A DNA stretch of 42,914 nucleotides from JAKFEW01 sp036675505 (GTDB lineage Bacteria; Cyanobacteriota; Sericytochromatia; S15B-MN24; JAQBPE01): the NCBI GenBank assembly GCA_036675505.1, contig JAKFEW010000088.1:1-42914 (forward strand). Reading direction: 5' to 3'. Shown here piece by piece: positions 8,203 to 15,927 of this stretch. The notes under the pieces are model-generated. The model was not told the DNA's origin. It saw only the letters and a program-made list of their open reading frames with translations, and did not search any database. Position numbers and translations under genes: made by a program. How positions within the stretch are numbered: position 1 is the first letter of the stretch; each line of letters opens with the position of its first letter.

Positions 8203-8853
8203 ATGCGGCCGTTCGCCCCCCTCCTGGCCTGCCTGGTCCTCGCGACCGCCCAGCCGGCGGTGGCGATCGATGCGCGATCTCCAGGACGGAGGAATGCGCC
8301 GGAGTACAGCGCCTGCGGCTCAGAGTTCAGAAATGTACGGGAGGCGCCGCCGCCGGCGCCTGTGCTGGTCCCGGACGTGTGCCCGCTCAGCAACTGCATC
8401 TACGGCCCCTGGCACGCCACCGCGGCGCTGAGCGCCTACGCCCGCGAGGGGCAGCCGGGCAAGGTCGCGTTCCAGCTGCGGCCGGGCGAGCGCTTCACGG
8501 CCCTCACCGGCAACCTCCACGTGCAGAGGCCGGCGAAGCTGCGCGTGGCCGAGACGTTCGTCTGGCCGCCGTTCAGCCAGAACCCGTTCGACCGCTACAC
8601 GCGCGGCAGCGTGATCTGGGTGCTGGCACCGCGCGGCGATCGCTGGCTCGACGTCTGGTACCGCGGACGCCGGCGCGGCATCCGCGCGACCGTCGGGCGC
8701 GGCGCGTGGTTCATGCCCGGACGCGACCAGCTCCAGGAGCTCGAGCCGGGCATCTGGACCTGGTGGGTGAAGGTCCAGCGCGCGGACCGGCGCCAGGGCT
8801 GGCTCATGTTCCCGGACATCCGGGTCACCGGCATCCGCGAGCTCGCCCGCTGA
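8203..8853 (+). CDS. Exported protein of unknown function
   Basis: A 216-aa protein with a Sec-type signal peptide (residues 1-22, ending around VAIDA). The mature part has three cysteines (ACGSEF, then DVCPLSNC) early on and then a beta-rich Trp/Arg-rich body (WLDVWYRGRRRGIRATV, GIWTWWVKVQ), which looks compatible with an SH3-like or other small beta-barrel periplasmic fold. No catalytic motif recognised. Only a weak ribosome site precedes the ATG. It is divergent from the GNAT gene and followed by another exported protein. Confidence 0.6.
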   Translation: MRPFAPLLACLVLATAQPAVAIDARSPGRRNAPEYSACGSEFRNVREAPPPAPVLVPDVCPLSNCIYGPWHATAALSAYAREGQPGKVAFQLRPGERFTALTGNLHVQRPAKLRVAETFVWPPFSQNPFDRYTRGSVIWVLAPRGDRWLDVWYRGRRRGIRATVGRGAWFMPGRDQLQELEPGIWTWWVKVQRADRRQGWLMFPDIRVTGIRELAR

Positions 8854-8926
8854 GCCGCGCTTGTCGCCCGCCGATCCGCCTGCTAGGATGGCCGCCCGTC
8901 GCCCCGCCACCGAAAGGATCAGCCGC

Positions 8927-9538
8927 ATGACTCGCCGCCCGCTCACCGCCCTCGCTCTCGCCGCCGTGGCGATCGCCCTCGCCGGCTGCCCCAAGGGCGA
9001 GGAGCCCAAGTCCACGGATAGCGCCGCGGCGTCGGCCGCCCCGGCCGAGCCCGCAGCGGGCGCCGAGGCGCCGGCCGCCGGTGCCCCCCTCGACATGGCC
9101 TACTTCAAGGACTTCCCGATGGGCATGGAGAAGGGCACCAAGCGCACCTACACGATGACCACCGCCGTCGCTGGCCAGAAGCAGACGATGGAGATGGCGA
9201 TGGAGGTCGTGGACGTGCAGGGCGACATGGCGACCGTGAAGACCACCACGATGGGCCAGACCACGACCTCCCAGGTGCCCATCTCGGGCGCCGCGCTCGG
9301 CCAGGCCCAGGCAGCGGACAAATCCGGCGTGAAGCTGACGTCGGGCGGCACCGAAGACGTGAAGGTGCCGGCGGGCGCTTACCCGGGCGCGATCAAGATC
9401 GTCGCGACGACCAAGGACGGCGCCAAGGTGACCTCGTGGGTCGTGCGCGGGGTCGGGATGGTGAAGTCGGAAACCGAGGCGAAGGCCGCCGGCATGACCT
9501 CGACCAGCCTGATGGAGTTGAAGTCGATTTCGAAGTAG
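8927..9538 (+). CDS. Small lipoprotein of unknown function
   Basis: The ATG at 8927 is preferred over upstream starts because an AAAGGA ribosome site precedes it and a complete lipoprotein signal follows, with lipobox IALAGC. The 203-aa product has a Pro/Ala/Glu-rich linker, then a beta-rich domain rich in Thr, Met and Val, for example EKGTKRTYTMTTAV and MEMAMEVVDVQGDM. This pattern of alternating strands resembles periplasmic beta-sandwich proteins. No family assigned. A terminator-like hairpin follows. Confidence 0.65.
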   Translation: MTRRPLTALALAAVAIALAGCPKGEEPKSTDSAAASAAPAEPAAGAEAPAAGAPLDMAYFKDFPMGMEKGTKRTYTMTTAVAGQKQTMEMAMEVVDVQGDMATVKTTTMGQTTTSQVPISGAALGQAQAADKSGVKLTSGGTEDVKVPAGAYPGAIKIVATTKDGAKVTSWVVRGVGMVKSETEAKAAGMTSTSLMELKSISK

Positions 9539-9550
9539 CTCGCGCGGTCC

Positions 9551-9577
9551 GGGGCGAATTCAATTTCGCCCTTATTC
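9551..9577 (+). terminator. Terminator-like hairpin after the lipoprotein gene
   Basis: GGGCGAA (9552-9558) pairs with TTCGCCC (9565-9571) around a 6-nt loop and is followed by TTATT. The stem is short and the U-tract weak, but it lies 13 bases beyond the stop codon. Confidence 0.45.
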
Positions 9578-9627
9578 CGGAATCATTCCCGGCATCAAAA
9601 TCGCCATGTGATCTTCATCATTTGGGG

Positions 9628-9657
9628 TTGACATGTCGTCCCTGGCTTTAGTAACCT
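9628..9657 (+). promoter_or_regulatory. Strong sigma70-type promoter
   Basis: A perfect -35 TTGACA (9628-9633) is followed after 18 bp by TAACCT (9652-9657), which fits the TAxxxT core of a -10. It lies about 95 bp upstream of the 33-aa ORF. The leader contains a tight hairpin, GGTGGG (9699-9704) and CCCACC (9709-9714) around TCCG. Confidence 0.6.
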
Positions 9658-9751
9658 AGTAGGACGGTTGTTGCAGCGCGGCTTCATGCCAGCGCGCCGG
9701 TGGGTCCGCCCACCACTTTCTCGAAAAAATCCCGTCGAAAGGAGGAATCCG

Positions 9752-9853
9752 ATGATGTCCAATCTCGCTACCACTTCCCGCCAAACGCCGCCCGTCGCGA
9801 ATGACACCGGCAAGACCTGGATTCCTCTCGACGCGGTGCTTCACGCCAAGTGA
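9752..9853 (+). CDS. 33-aa peptide ORF upstream of an MFS exporter
   Basis: A short ORF with one of the best ribosome sites in the window, AAAGGAGG ending 7 bases before the ATG. The peptide starts MMSNLATTSRQTPPV and ends TWIPLDAVLHAK. It has no hydrophobic signal and no Cys, and it sits between a consensus promoter and a row of hairpins that precede the MFS gene. Two readings are possible. It may be a leader peptide whose translation controls the exporter by attenuation, or a peptide (possibly modified) that the exporter secretes. Nothing in the sequence decides between them. Coding status rests on signal quality, not on homology. Confidence 0.55.
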   Translation: MMSNLATTSRQTPPVANDTGKTWIPLDAVLHAK

Positions 9854-9861
9854 CGCACGCC

Positions 9862-9891
9862 GCCGTGGGGAAGGCCTAGTCCCCCCACGGC
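9862..9891 (+). terminator. Hairpin just after the 33-aa ORF
   Basis: GCCGTGGGG (9862-9870) pairs with CCCCACGGC (9883-9891) around a 12-nt loop, starting 8 bases beyond the peptide stop. No U-tract follows directly, so it may be an attenuator or mRNA-stability hairpin rather than a classical terminator. Confidence 0.45.
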
Positions 9892-9923
9892 TTCGAGAAG
9901 ACCGATCTTTGCTGATCGTCGAC

Positions 9924-9947
9924 GAGCCGCGGTGGTGACCGCGGCTC
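9924..9947 (+). terminator. Perfect 10-bp hairpin between the 33-aa ORF and the MFS gene
   Basis: GAGCCGCGGT and ACCGCGGCTC form a perfect 10-bp stem with a GGTG loop. The downstream TCTGACGTCTCT is only mildly U-rich. It could end transcription after the peptide gene or act in attenuation. Confidence 0.5.
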
Positions 9948-9980
9948 TCTGACGTCTCTACACCTCGCGCGGTGCCGGCC

Positions 9981-10046
9981 CGCTATCGCATGCATCTCGA
10001 ATGCATAGCGATGGCTTTGGGATTGCCTTCGAATGATATTCGAAGG
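9981..10046 (+). promoter_or_regulatory. Inverted repeats in front of the MFS gene
   Basis: Two inverted repeats sit within 65 bp. One is CGCTAT-cgc-ATGCAT ... ATGCATAGCG (9981-10010, with a 3-nt bulge). The other is CCTTCGAAT-gat-ATTCGAAGG (10026-10046, a perfect 9-bp repeat). They could be operators for a repressor or RNA hairpins controlling translation of the exporter, whose GGAG ribosome site follows at 10071. Confidence 0.45.
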
Positions 10047-10081
10047 CCAGCGTAGCCGTGGCAATCATTCGGAGCAGCAAT

Positions 10082-11329
10082 ATGCATACCAATCTTCCAC
10101 TGGCGGAGTTATTCGCCCTTTTCAAACGTAGCCCCGCTTTCAAGCGGGTCTACCTGGCCGACCTGGCCACAGGCATCGGTGACGGCGGGCTTCTGATCGC
10201 CTTCCCGATGCTGATCCTCCACCACACGCACGACGTCACGCTCACCGGCCTGGCGTTCAGCGGCGAGATCCTGGCGTTCGGCCTCGTGAGCCCCCTGGCG
10301 GGCTACTGGGCCGACCGGCTGGAGCAGAAGGCCCTGATGATCGGCGCGGACCTGGTCCGCGTCGCGCTCCTCGGCTCGCTGTTGCTCGCCCTGGCGCTCG
10401 GGGCGCCGATCGCCCTGATGCTGGCGCTGTCGGTCCTGCTCGGGGCGACGGGCGCGTTCTTCATGCCCGCCCGGGCGGCCTTCATCCGGCGCCTGCTGGA
10501 TGGCGAAGCGCTGGAGCAGGCGATCGCCATCGAGGGAGCCACGAACTTCCTGGTGCGCGTCGTCTCGCCGGCCCTCATGGGCGTGCTGATCGCGTTCTTT
10601 CCCCCGACCATCGGCATCTGGGCCACCATGGCCACGACGCTGGTGGGCGCGGCGCTCCTGGCGCCGCGCTGGGTGACCGGGCCGCGGCTGGCGGCGCCGG
10701 TCAATGAGCCGAAAGGCGCGTGGAAGGAAGGCTGGCGGATCATCGGGGCGTCGCGGACGCTGCGGGAGATGGTCATGCTCGACGTGCTGCTCAGCGTCGT
10801 CGGCATGGCGGCCTTCTCGCTCACGGTCGCGTACCTCGAGACCGAACTGCGCCTGCCGGCGCGGGACAACGGTTGGCTGCTCGCGACCACCGGCATCGCC
10901 GGGGCGATCGGCACCCAGCTCGCGGGTCGCATCCCGCGCAGCCGGGCGCGGTTCGCCATGCTCACCGGCATGATCGCGTTCACCTACCTGCTCGTGCCGG
11001 CGATGCCGAACCTGGCCGCGATGGTCGCGGTGTGGGCGGTGCGCGGCGTGGCGATCGGCACGCTGTGCGTGCTGTTCAACCAGGCGATCGTCCGGGAGAC
11101 CCCGGCCGACTGCATGGGCCGGGTGAACGCGGCATGGGGCCTCGCGGCCTGCCTCGCGGCCTTCGCAGGCAGCGCGGCGACCCCGTTGCTCCTGCGCACC
11201 CTCGGCGCCGCCGGCTCGTACGTCCTGTTCGGCGCCCTGCTCACGGTCCTGGCCTTCGTGCTCGCGGCGCTCGCGCTGCGGGAGTGGCTCAAGGACCAGG
11301 CCGTCGAGCCGACGCCGGTGGAGGCGTGA
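10082..11329 (+). CDS. MFS transporter (MFS_3/EntS-like exporter)
   Basis: A 415-aa inner-membrane protein with about 12 helices. The ATG at 10082 is chosen over the GTG at 10058 because only it has a ribosome site (GGAG, 7 bases away). The N-terminal SPAFKRVYLADLATGIGDG and the helix 2-3 loop LAGYWADRLEQKALMIGADLVR, equivalent to the MFS signature GxxxDRxGRR, fit the MFS_3 group. That group includes enterobactin exporter EntS and macrolide effluxers. Substrate unknown. The gene follows a 33-aa ORF and a dense set of hairpins and is itself followed by a hairpin, so it is probably expressed from the 9628 promoter under tight control. Confidence 0.85.
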   Translation: MHTNLPLAELFALFKRSPAFKRVYLADLATGIGDGGLLIAFPMLILHHTHDVTLTGLAFSGEILAFGLVSPLAGYWADRLEQKALMIGADLVRVALLGSLLLALALGAPIALMLALSVLLGATGAFFMPARAAFIRRLLDGEALEQAIAIEGATNFLVRVVSPALMGVLIAFFPPTIGIWATMATTLVGAALLAPRWVTGPRLAAPVNEPKGAWKEGWRIIGASRTLREMVMLDVLLSVVGMAAFSLTVAYLETELRLPARDNGWLLATTGIAGAIGTQLAGRIPRSRARFAMLTGMIAFTYLLVPAMPNLAAMVAVWAVRGVAIGTLCVLFNQAIVRETPADCMGRVNAAWGLAACLAAFAGSAATPLLLRTLGAAGSYVLFGALLTVLAFVLAALALREWLKDQAVEPTPVEA

Positions 11330-11347
11330 CCCATCCCGTCGGGCGTC

Positions 11348-11380
11348 GGCGGGCCTGAAAGGCCCGCCACGCCCCCCTCT
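11348..11380 (+). terminator. Terminator-like hairpin after the MFS gene
   Basis: GGCGGGCC (11348-11355) and GGCCCGCC (11361-11368) form an 8-bp stem around TGAAA. A pyrimidine-rich but not U-rich tail (CCCCCCTCTTCCCC) follows. Located 19 bases after the MFS stop. Confidence 0.5.
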
Positions 11381-11412
11381 TCCCCATGATCTCTCGGAAA
11401 GGAGAGTGTCTT

Positions 11413-11649
11413 ATGCGACGGAACGACCTCGAACTCAGCCTCCACCTGGCCCGGCTGGCCGCGCGGCTCAACGCCGCCGCCCGCCGCCGCTGGGTCCACT
11501 CGCTGCTCAACGTGCGCCCCTTCCGCACGCCCGAGGCCATTCCCGTCGCGATGACGACCGGATGCGCGCAACCGGGCCCGCGGACTCCGAAAGGACGAGA
11601 TCCCCTTGAATCCCGAAATCCCTTCGCAGGCTATGCCTACCGGGCATGA
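11413..11649 (+). CDS. 78-aa small basic protein overlapping rsgA
   Basis: The ATG is preceded by AAAGGAG with 8-base spacing, a strong site. The first 35 residues form a basic amphipathic helix (LELSLHLARLAARLNAAARRRW); the rest is Pro/Arg-rich and looks unstructured. The 3' end overlaps the start of rsgA by 44 or 17 bases, depending on which rsgA start is used, so translational coupling is possible. It could also be a regulatory leader ORF whose extension is not functional. No family recognised. Confidence 0.5.
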   Translation: MRRNDLELSLHLARLAARLNAAARRRWVHSLLNVRPFRTPEAIPVAMTTGCAQPGPRTPKGRDPLESRNPFAGYAYRA

Positions 11650-12703
11650 CCTGGCCAGCCTGGGCTTCGATGCTTACTTCGAAGCCCAGCACGCCTCCCA
11701 CGCGGCCGCCGGCCTCGCGCCGGCCCGCGTGATCACCGAATTTCCCGGCCGCTGGCGGGTCGCCGGCGCCTTCGGCGAACGCCTTGCCGTGCCCACCGGC
11801 CGCCTGCGGCACGGCGCCGCCGGCCGCGGCGACTTGCCCGCCGTCGGCGACTGGGTCGCCATCGACCTGCCGCGCGATGGCGAGGCGGTCGTCCACGCCG
11901 TGCTGCCGCGTCGCGGCAAGTTCTCGCGCCGCGCCGTAGGCGGCGAGGCGCTCGAGCAGATCGTGGCGGCCAACGTCGACGTCGCGCTGATCGTCGCCGC
12001 GCTCAACCACGACTTCAACCCGCGCCGCATCGAGCGGTACGTGGCCGCCGCGTGGGACGGCGGCGCGCGGCCGGTCGTCGTGCTGTCCAAGGCGGACCTG
12101 TGCGACGACGTGGACGCCCGCGTGGCGGAAACGCTGGCGATCGCCCCCGGCGCGGACGTCGTCGCCGTGGCCGCGCTTGGCCCGCTCGGCATCGCCGCGC
12201 TCGCCCGGTTCCTCACGCCAGGCTCGACGCTCGCGTTGATGGGCTCCTCGGGCGCCGGCAAGTCCACGCTCACGAACGCCCTGCTCGGCGAGGCCCGCCA
12301 GGCCACCCAGGACGTGCGCGGCGGCGACGACCGCGGGCGCCACACCACCACCGCGCGCGAGCTCGTGGTCGCGCCGTCGGGCGTGATCCTGATCGACACG
12401 CCCGGCATGCGCGAGCTCGGCCGCTGGGAGGCCGGCGAGGGGCTCGGCAAGCTCTTCGAGGACGTCGCGGCGATCGCCGCCGGCTGCCGCTTCAACGACT
12501 GCGGCCACGCCGGCGAGCCCGGCTGCGCGGTCGCCGCGAGCATCGCCGACGGGTCGCTCGACGCGGGGCGCTGGGAAAGCTACGCCAAGCTCCGGCGCGA
12601 GGAGGCCTACCAGGCTCGGCGGGTGGACCTGCGCGCGGCGCTCGCGGAGAAAATGCGCTGGAAGCAAATCCACAAGGAAGCGAGGGGGCGTAGCAGGCCT
12701 TGA
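11606..12703 (+). CDS. rsgA: Ribosome small subunit-dependent GTPase A
   Basis: A circularly permuted GTPase that binds the 30S subunit late in its maturation. The order typical of the family is seen: an OB-fold (about residues 35-110), then G4 SKAD (161-164), G1 GSSGAGKST (213-221), G3 DTPG (264-267), and a C-terminal zinc site C294-x4-C299-x-H301-x5-C307. The TTG at 11606 has an AAAGGA site 10 bases upstream; the ATG at 11633 is an alternative with a poorer site. Length (365 or 356 aa) is normal. It overlaps the 78-aa ORF upstream. Confidence 0.93.
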   Translation: MNPEIPSQAMPTGHDLASLGFDAYFEAQHASHAAAGLAPARVITEFPGRWRVAGAFGERLAVPTGRLRHGAAGRGDLPAVGDWVAIDLPRDGEAVVHAVLPRRGKFSRRAVGGEALEQIVAANVDVALIVAALNHDFNPRRIERYVAAAWDGGARPVVVLSKADLCDDVDARVAETLAIAPGADVVAVAALGPLGIAALARFLTPGSTLALMGSSGAGKSTLTNALLGEARQATQDVRGGDDRGRHTTTARELVVAPSGVILIDTPGMRELGRWEAGEGLGKLFEDVAAIAAGCRFNDCGHAGEPGCAVAASIADGSLDAGRWESYAKLRREEAYQARRVDLRAALAEKMRWKQIHKEARGRSRP

Positions 12704-12746
12704 CGCGGGTAAAAAGCCAGCGACCACCGGTTCCAGGAGACCTTCC

Positions 12747-13526
12747 ATGCGCACGCTCGCCCTGCTCCTCGGCCTCACGCTCATCGCCGGCTGCCAGGCA
12801 AGCGCCGGCGGCGAGATCACGATCACCCAGCCGGCCAGGAGCACCAAGGCCACCACCAAGGTGCGGGCCGTCGAGGTGAAGGTGGTCGCGCCCGCGCTTT
12901 TGGCCACGGCCGGCGGCAACATCCTCACCGACGGCGGCGCCGGGCTGATCAAGGGCGGGCAAATCCTCACCGACGGCGGCGCGGGGCTCGGCCCGCGGTT
13001 CGACCTGCTCGCCGCCGTCGACCAGTTCAAGTCGGTCAAGGCGGCCGGCGTCCAGGCCGTCGGCCTCGACGGCAAGGCGATCGGCCAGGTCGGCACCACC
13101 GACGAAACCGGCGGCGCAAAGCTTGCCGACCTGCCGGCGGGCAAGGCGGTCTCGATCATCGCCGCCTTCAAGACCGGCGGCAAGGTCTACCGCCTCGCCG
13201 CCACGCTGGGCGCCGACGACTTCGACGGCACGCTCATGCTCGACCCGATCAACACGATGGTCGAGGCCAGGGTGCGCGACCTCCTCAAGGGCGCCGACGC
13301 GCCGTCCATCACCAACAAGCGCCTCAAGCGCGTGTGGGGCATCTGCAACAAGGCCGAGATCACCCTCACACCGGCGGAGATCGAGGCCGGGCGCTCACTC
13401 GCGGAGATCACGGAGACGCTCAACAAGGCCTGGAAGGCGGCGATCGACGCCAAGGTCACGAGCGTGGAGGAGAAGGCCGAGATCCAGGCGTTCATCGCCG
13501 ACCTCGACGCCGCCGGCAAGAAGTGA
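12747..13526 (+). CDS. Lipoprotein with ILTDGGAG repeats and a carboxypeptidase-regulatory-like domain
   Basis: A 259-aa lipoprotein (lipobox LIAGC, Cys16). Residues 59-66 and 73-80 are exact copies of ILTDGGAG. The region after them (about 98-155) has the strand pattern of a carboxypeptidase-regulatory or Ig-like domain (VQAVGLDGKAIGQVGTTDET, then KAVSIIAAF). The C-terminal 110 residues are helical and lysine-rich. The same order (lipobox, glycine octapeptides, regulatory-like beta domain, helical tail) recurs in the lipoprotein at 35847-37172, so the two are paralogues. Probably a surface or periplasmic protein; function unknown. It converges with fliR of operon A, 7 bp apart. Confidence 0.7.
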   Translation: MRTLALLLGLTLIAGCQASAGGEITITQPARSTKATTKVRAVEVKVVAPALLATAGGNILTDGGAGLIKGGQILTDGGAGLGPRFDLLAAVDQFKSVKAAGVQAVGLDGKAIGQVGTTDETGGAKLADLPAGKAVSIIAAFKTGGKVYRLAATLGADDFDGTLMLDPINTMVEARVRDLLKGADAPSITNKRLKRVWGICNKAEITLTPAEIEAGRSLAEITETLNKAWKAAIDAKVTSVEEKAEIQAFIADLDAAGKK

Positions 13527-13533
13527 CGGGCGG

Positions 13534-14367
13534 CTACGGCCCCAGCTGCGGCGGTGGCGCGCCCTTTGTGGCGTTGGAGGCCCGCAGCAGGCGGTCGAGG
13601 TCCTTGATCATGTTCTCGGTGTGCTGGTAGGTCACGGTCATCAAGTTCGGGATCAGCATGATGAGGATGATCATCCCGGCCACCGGCTTGGTGATCGTGA
13701 TGAGATCCTGCGTCAGCGAGCTCGCCTGCTGGGCCACCTTGCTCATGTAGCCGACGCCCAGGTCCGCCAGGAACACCACGATCAGCACCGGCAGCGCGAG
13801 CTGGATGGTGATCGACAGGAAGACGCTCGACATCTGAATCATGTGGTTGGCCACGGCCGGCGTGAGGTGGAAGGTGCCGATCGGCACCAGCTTGAAGCTC
13901 TGCACGTAGCCGCCCAGCATCCACATGTGGCCGCCGATGATCAAGAAGACCAGCAGGCCAATGTTGAAGTAGAGCGTGCCGAAGGCGTTCACGTTCGAGC
14001 GCGTGAAGGGGTTCTGCACGCTGGCCGCGCTCATGCCGGCCTGCACGCCCGCGAGCTCGCCCGCTGACTGGATCGCGAGGAACATGAAGTTCGCGGCGAA
14101 GCCGAAGAGCGCGCCGACCATGAACTCCGTCAGCGCCATCATCACGAAGAGGATCAGGAACGGCGGCGGCTGGATGTAGGTCGGCAGCGCGTACATGATC
14201 ATGATGCTGATCCCGATCATCATCCCCATGCGAATGGTGTTCGGCACGTTGCGGCTGGAGAGCACAGGCGCCTGCAGGAACAGGCCCATCGTGCGCGAGA
14301 AGACCATCAAGAAGGTCGGCACCGCGGCCGTCAGCCAGTTGACCAGGATGGCCATTTCCGGCGTCAT
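13534..14367 (-). CDS. fliR: Flagellar export gate protein FliR (copy A, divergent)
   Basis: A 277-aa inner-membrane protein of the FliR/YscT family, one of the three proteins of the export-gate core complex. About six to seven helices are seen and the N-terminal FSRTMGLFLQAPVLSSRNVPNTIRMGMM matches the FliR pattern R-x6-PV-x6-P-x-R. The central ELAGVQAGMSAASVQNP is also family-like. It is clearly different in sequence from the FliR at 40498-41283. Last gene of operon A; no flhB follows it, which is unusual because flhB commonly follows fliR. Confidence 0.9.
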   Translation of the reverse strand: MTPEMAILVNWLTAAVPTFLMVFSRTMGLFLQAPVLSSRNVPNTIRMGMMIGISIMIMYALPTYIQPPPFLILFVMMALTEFMVGALFGFAANFMFLAIQSAGELAGVQAGMSAASVQNPFTRSNVNAFGTLYFNIGLLVFLIIGGHMWMLGGYVQSFKLVPIGTFHLTPAVANHMIQMSSVFLSITIQLALPVLIVVFLADLGVGYMSKVAQQASSLTQDLITITKPVAGMIILIMLIPNLMTVTYQHTENMIKDLDRLLRASNATKGAPPPQLGP

Positions 14368-14380
14368 GACGCGCGGCCCG

Positions 14381-14650
14381 TCAGTTGGCGACCGTCGGGA
14401 TCTGCGCGAAGAGCCGCGTGATGAACCCGACGGTGGTGCTGAGCATCCAGGGCGCGACCAGGATCAACACGACGAAGACGCAGATGGCCTTCGGCACGAA
14501 GGAGAGCGTCTGCTCCTGGATCGAGGTGACCGTCTGAAGCAGCGCGACCGTGAAGCCGACGACCAGACCCACGAGCAGCATCGGCGCCGAAAGCAGCAGC
14601 ACCAGGGTGATGCCCTGGGTCAGCAGCGTGAGGACGAAGCCCGTGGTCAC
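14381..14650 (-). CDS. fliQ: Flagellar export gate protein FliQ (copy A)
   Basis: 89 aa, the standard length, two hydrophobic helices with the loop LLQTVTSIQEQTLSFVPKAI that is diagnostic of FliQ/YscS. Starts with GTG. The gate core is normally five FliP, four FliQ and one FliR. Another FliQ is encoded at 41280-41549; the two share the pattern but differ at many positions, so this is not a recent duplication. Confidence 0.92.
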   Translation of the reverse strand: MTTGFVLTLLTQGITLVLLLSAPMLLVGLVVGFTVALLQTVTSIQEQTLSFVPKAICVFVVLILVAPWMLSTTVGFITRLFAQIPTVAN

Positions 14651-14660
14651 GTTCGCCGCC

Positions 14661-15473
14661 TCACATCTTGAAGCTGCGCACCAGCGCCTCGATCAACAGG
14701 TGCCAGCCGTTCGCCATGGAGAAAATCATCACCTTGAAGGGTGGGGCGACCATCTGGGTCTGCAGCTGCTGCATGCCGAGCGCCATGATCACGTTCGTGA
14801 TCACGAGGTCGACCACGATGAACGGCAGGTAGACGATGAAGCCGATCTTGAAGGCCGTCGCGACCTCGCTGATCATGAACGCCGGCACGGCCACGTGGAA
14901 GGGCACGTCGGACGGCGTGCGCGGGTCCGGCAGCTTCGCGAGGCGCAGGAAGAAGGCCAGCTCCTGCTGCTTGGTCTGCTTGATCATGAAGGCCTGGACC
15001 GGCTTGCTGGCGCGCTCGAGCGCCTGCTGCTGGCTGATGCGGTTGTTCAGGTAGGGGAGCACCGCCTCCTGGTTCACGCGCTCCCAGGTGGGCGCCATGA
15101 TGTACATGCTCAGGAAGATGGCCATGCCGATGAGCACCTGGCCGGGCGGCACGTTCTGGAGGCCCGTGGCCTGCTTGAGGAAGGCCAGCACGACCACGAT
15201 GCGGATGAACGGCGTGGTCGCGATGAAGAGGAACGGCAAGAGCGTGAGCGCCGCGAGCAGGAACATCAGCTGGATCGGCGTGGTGAAGCCCGGGTTGCCG
15301 AGCGGCGCCTTGAGATCGATGCTGTTGAAGACCGTGCGCGCGTCCGGGATGCCCTGGCCGGCCGGCACGCCGGCCGGCGCGGCCTGCGCCCAGGCCACTT
15401 GATCGGCCCCCAGCAGGAAGCAGGTGCCGAGCACCGCCACCGTCATCAACAACCGCCAGTTAAGGGCCTTCAC
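14661..15473 (-). CDS. fliP: Flagellar export gate protein FliP (copy A, altered methionine loop)
   Basis: A 270-aa FliP with signal sequence (about 1-30) and four later helices. The core VVVLAFLKQATGLQNVPPGQV, the central KPVQAFMIKQTKQQELAFFLRLAK and the end PPFKVMIFSMANGW are typical. The GTG start has AAAGGA 7 bases upstream and lies inside the end of fliO. The loop that in standard FliP reads GMMMLPP here reads GMQQLQTQM (233-241). That loop forms the methionine gasket that seals the export pore in studied flagella, so the seal of this gate may be different. Confidence 0.92.
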   Translation of the reverse strand: MKALNWRLLMTVAVLGTCFLLGADQVAWAQAAPAGVPAGQGIPDARTVFNSIDLKAPLGNPGFTTPIQLMFLLAALTLLPFLFIATTPFIRIVVVLAFLKQATGLQNVPPGQVLIGMAIFLSMYIMAPTWERVNQEAVLPYLNNRISQQQALERASKPVQAFMIKQTKQQELAFFLRLAKLPDPRTPSDVPFHVAVPAFMISEVATAFKIGFIVYLPFIVVDLVITNVIMALGMQQLQTQMVAPPFKVMIFSMANGWHLLIEALVRSFKM

Positions 15474-15927
15474 GGGGCGTCCTTTCGTTCTCGACGAGCT
15501 GGGCGAAGTCCGCCTTGGTCGCCTCCACGTCCGCGCGGTCGAGCTCCGCGACGGTGGTGACCTGGCTTTCCGTGGCCGCGAGCAGCCAATAACGCTTGCC
15601 GACGTTCACGATGAAGGCGGTGCGCGTCGCATCGAGCGCCACGCGGTCCACCATCTTCACGATTCGCCCGCCGCCGAGCAGCGGGAGCCCGATGCCGGGC
15701 ACCTTGTCACGCAGATACTTCAAGCTGAGGTACCCCAGGCCCGCCACCACAGCCGTGACGACCAGGAGCTGGAGCAAGTAGGGCCAGATGGGCAGGTCCG
15801 GCCCGCCGCCGAACTCCAGCTGCGTGGGGAACGGCGAGATCGTCGGCAGCGGCGAGAGCCACTCGGTGGGCGCGGCCGACGGCGCCGGGCTCATGGCCGC
15901 GCTCGCGCTCGGGTGCGGGCTAGCCAC
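15460..15927 (-). CDS. fliO: FliO-like flagellar export assembly protein (copy A)
   Basis: 155 aa with a Pro/Ser-rich N-terminus, one transmembrane helix (about 48-66, PYLLQLLVVTAVVAGLGYLSL) and a small cytoplasmic beta domain (GGRIVKMVDRVALDATRTAFIVNVGKRYWLLAATES), the FliO arrangement. FliO helps FliP assemble. The GTG at 15927 overlaps the fliN stop; the ATG at 15894 is another possible start. Its 3' end overlaps the start of fliP, as in many flagellar operons. Confidence 0.8.
   Translation of the reverse strand: MASPHPSASAAMSPAPSAAPTEWLSPLPTISPFPTQLEFGGGPDLPIWPYLLQLLVVTAVVAGLGYLSLKYLRDKVPGIGLPLLGGGRIVKMVDRVALDATRTAFIVNVGKRYWLLAATESQVTTVAELDRADVEATKADFAQLVENERTPREGP

Noticed and set aside
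10026..10046. Perfect inverted repeat as a transposon end
   Set aside because: Single copy, no partner at the far side of the MFS gene, no transposase; more likely an operator or RNA hairpin.
11507..13183. Long minus-strand open frame opposite rsgA and the repeat lipoprotein
   Set aside because: Antisense to two genes with strong motifs; composition is that of a shadow frame.
13534..15927. Operon A gate genes as a non-flagellar type III secretion system
   Set aside because: The same operon contains FlgD and a hook/rod protein, and no secretin, needle or translocator genes are visible, so flagellar origin is more likely. A specialised use remains possible.
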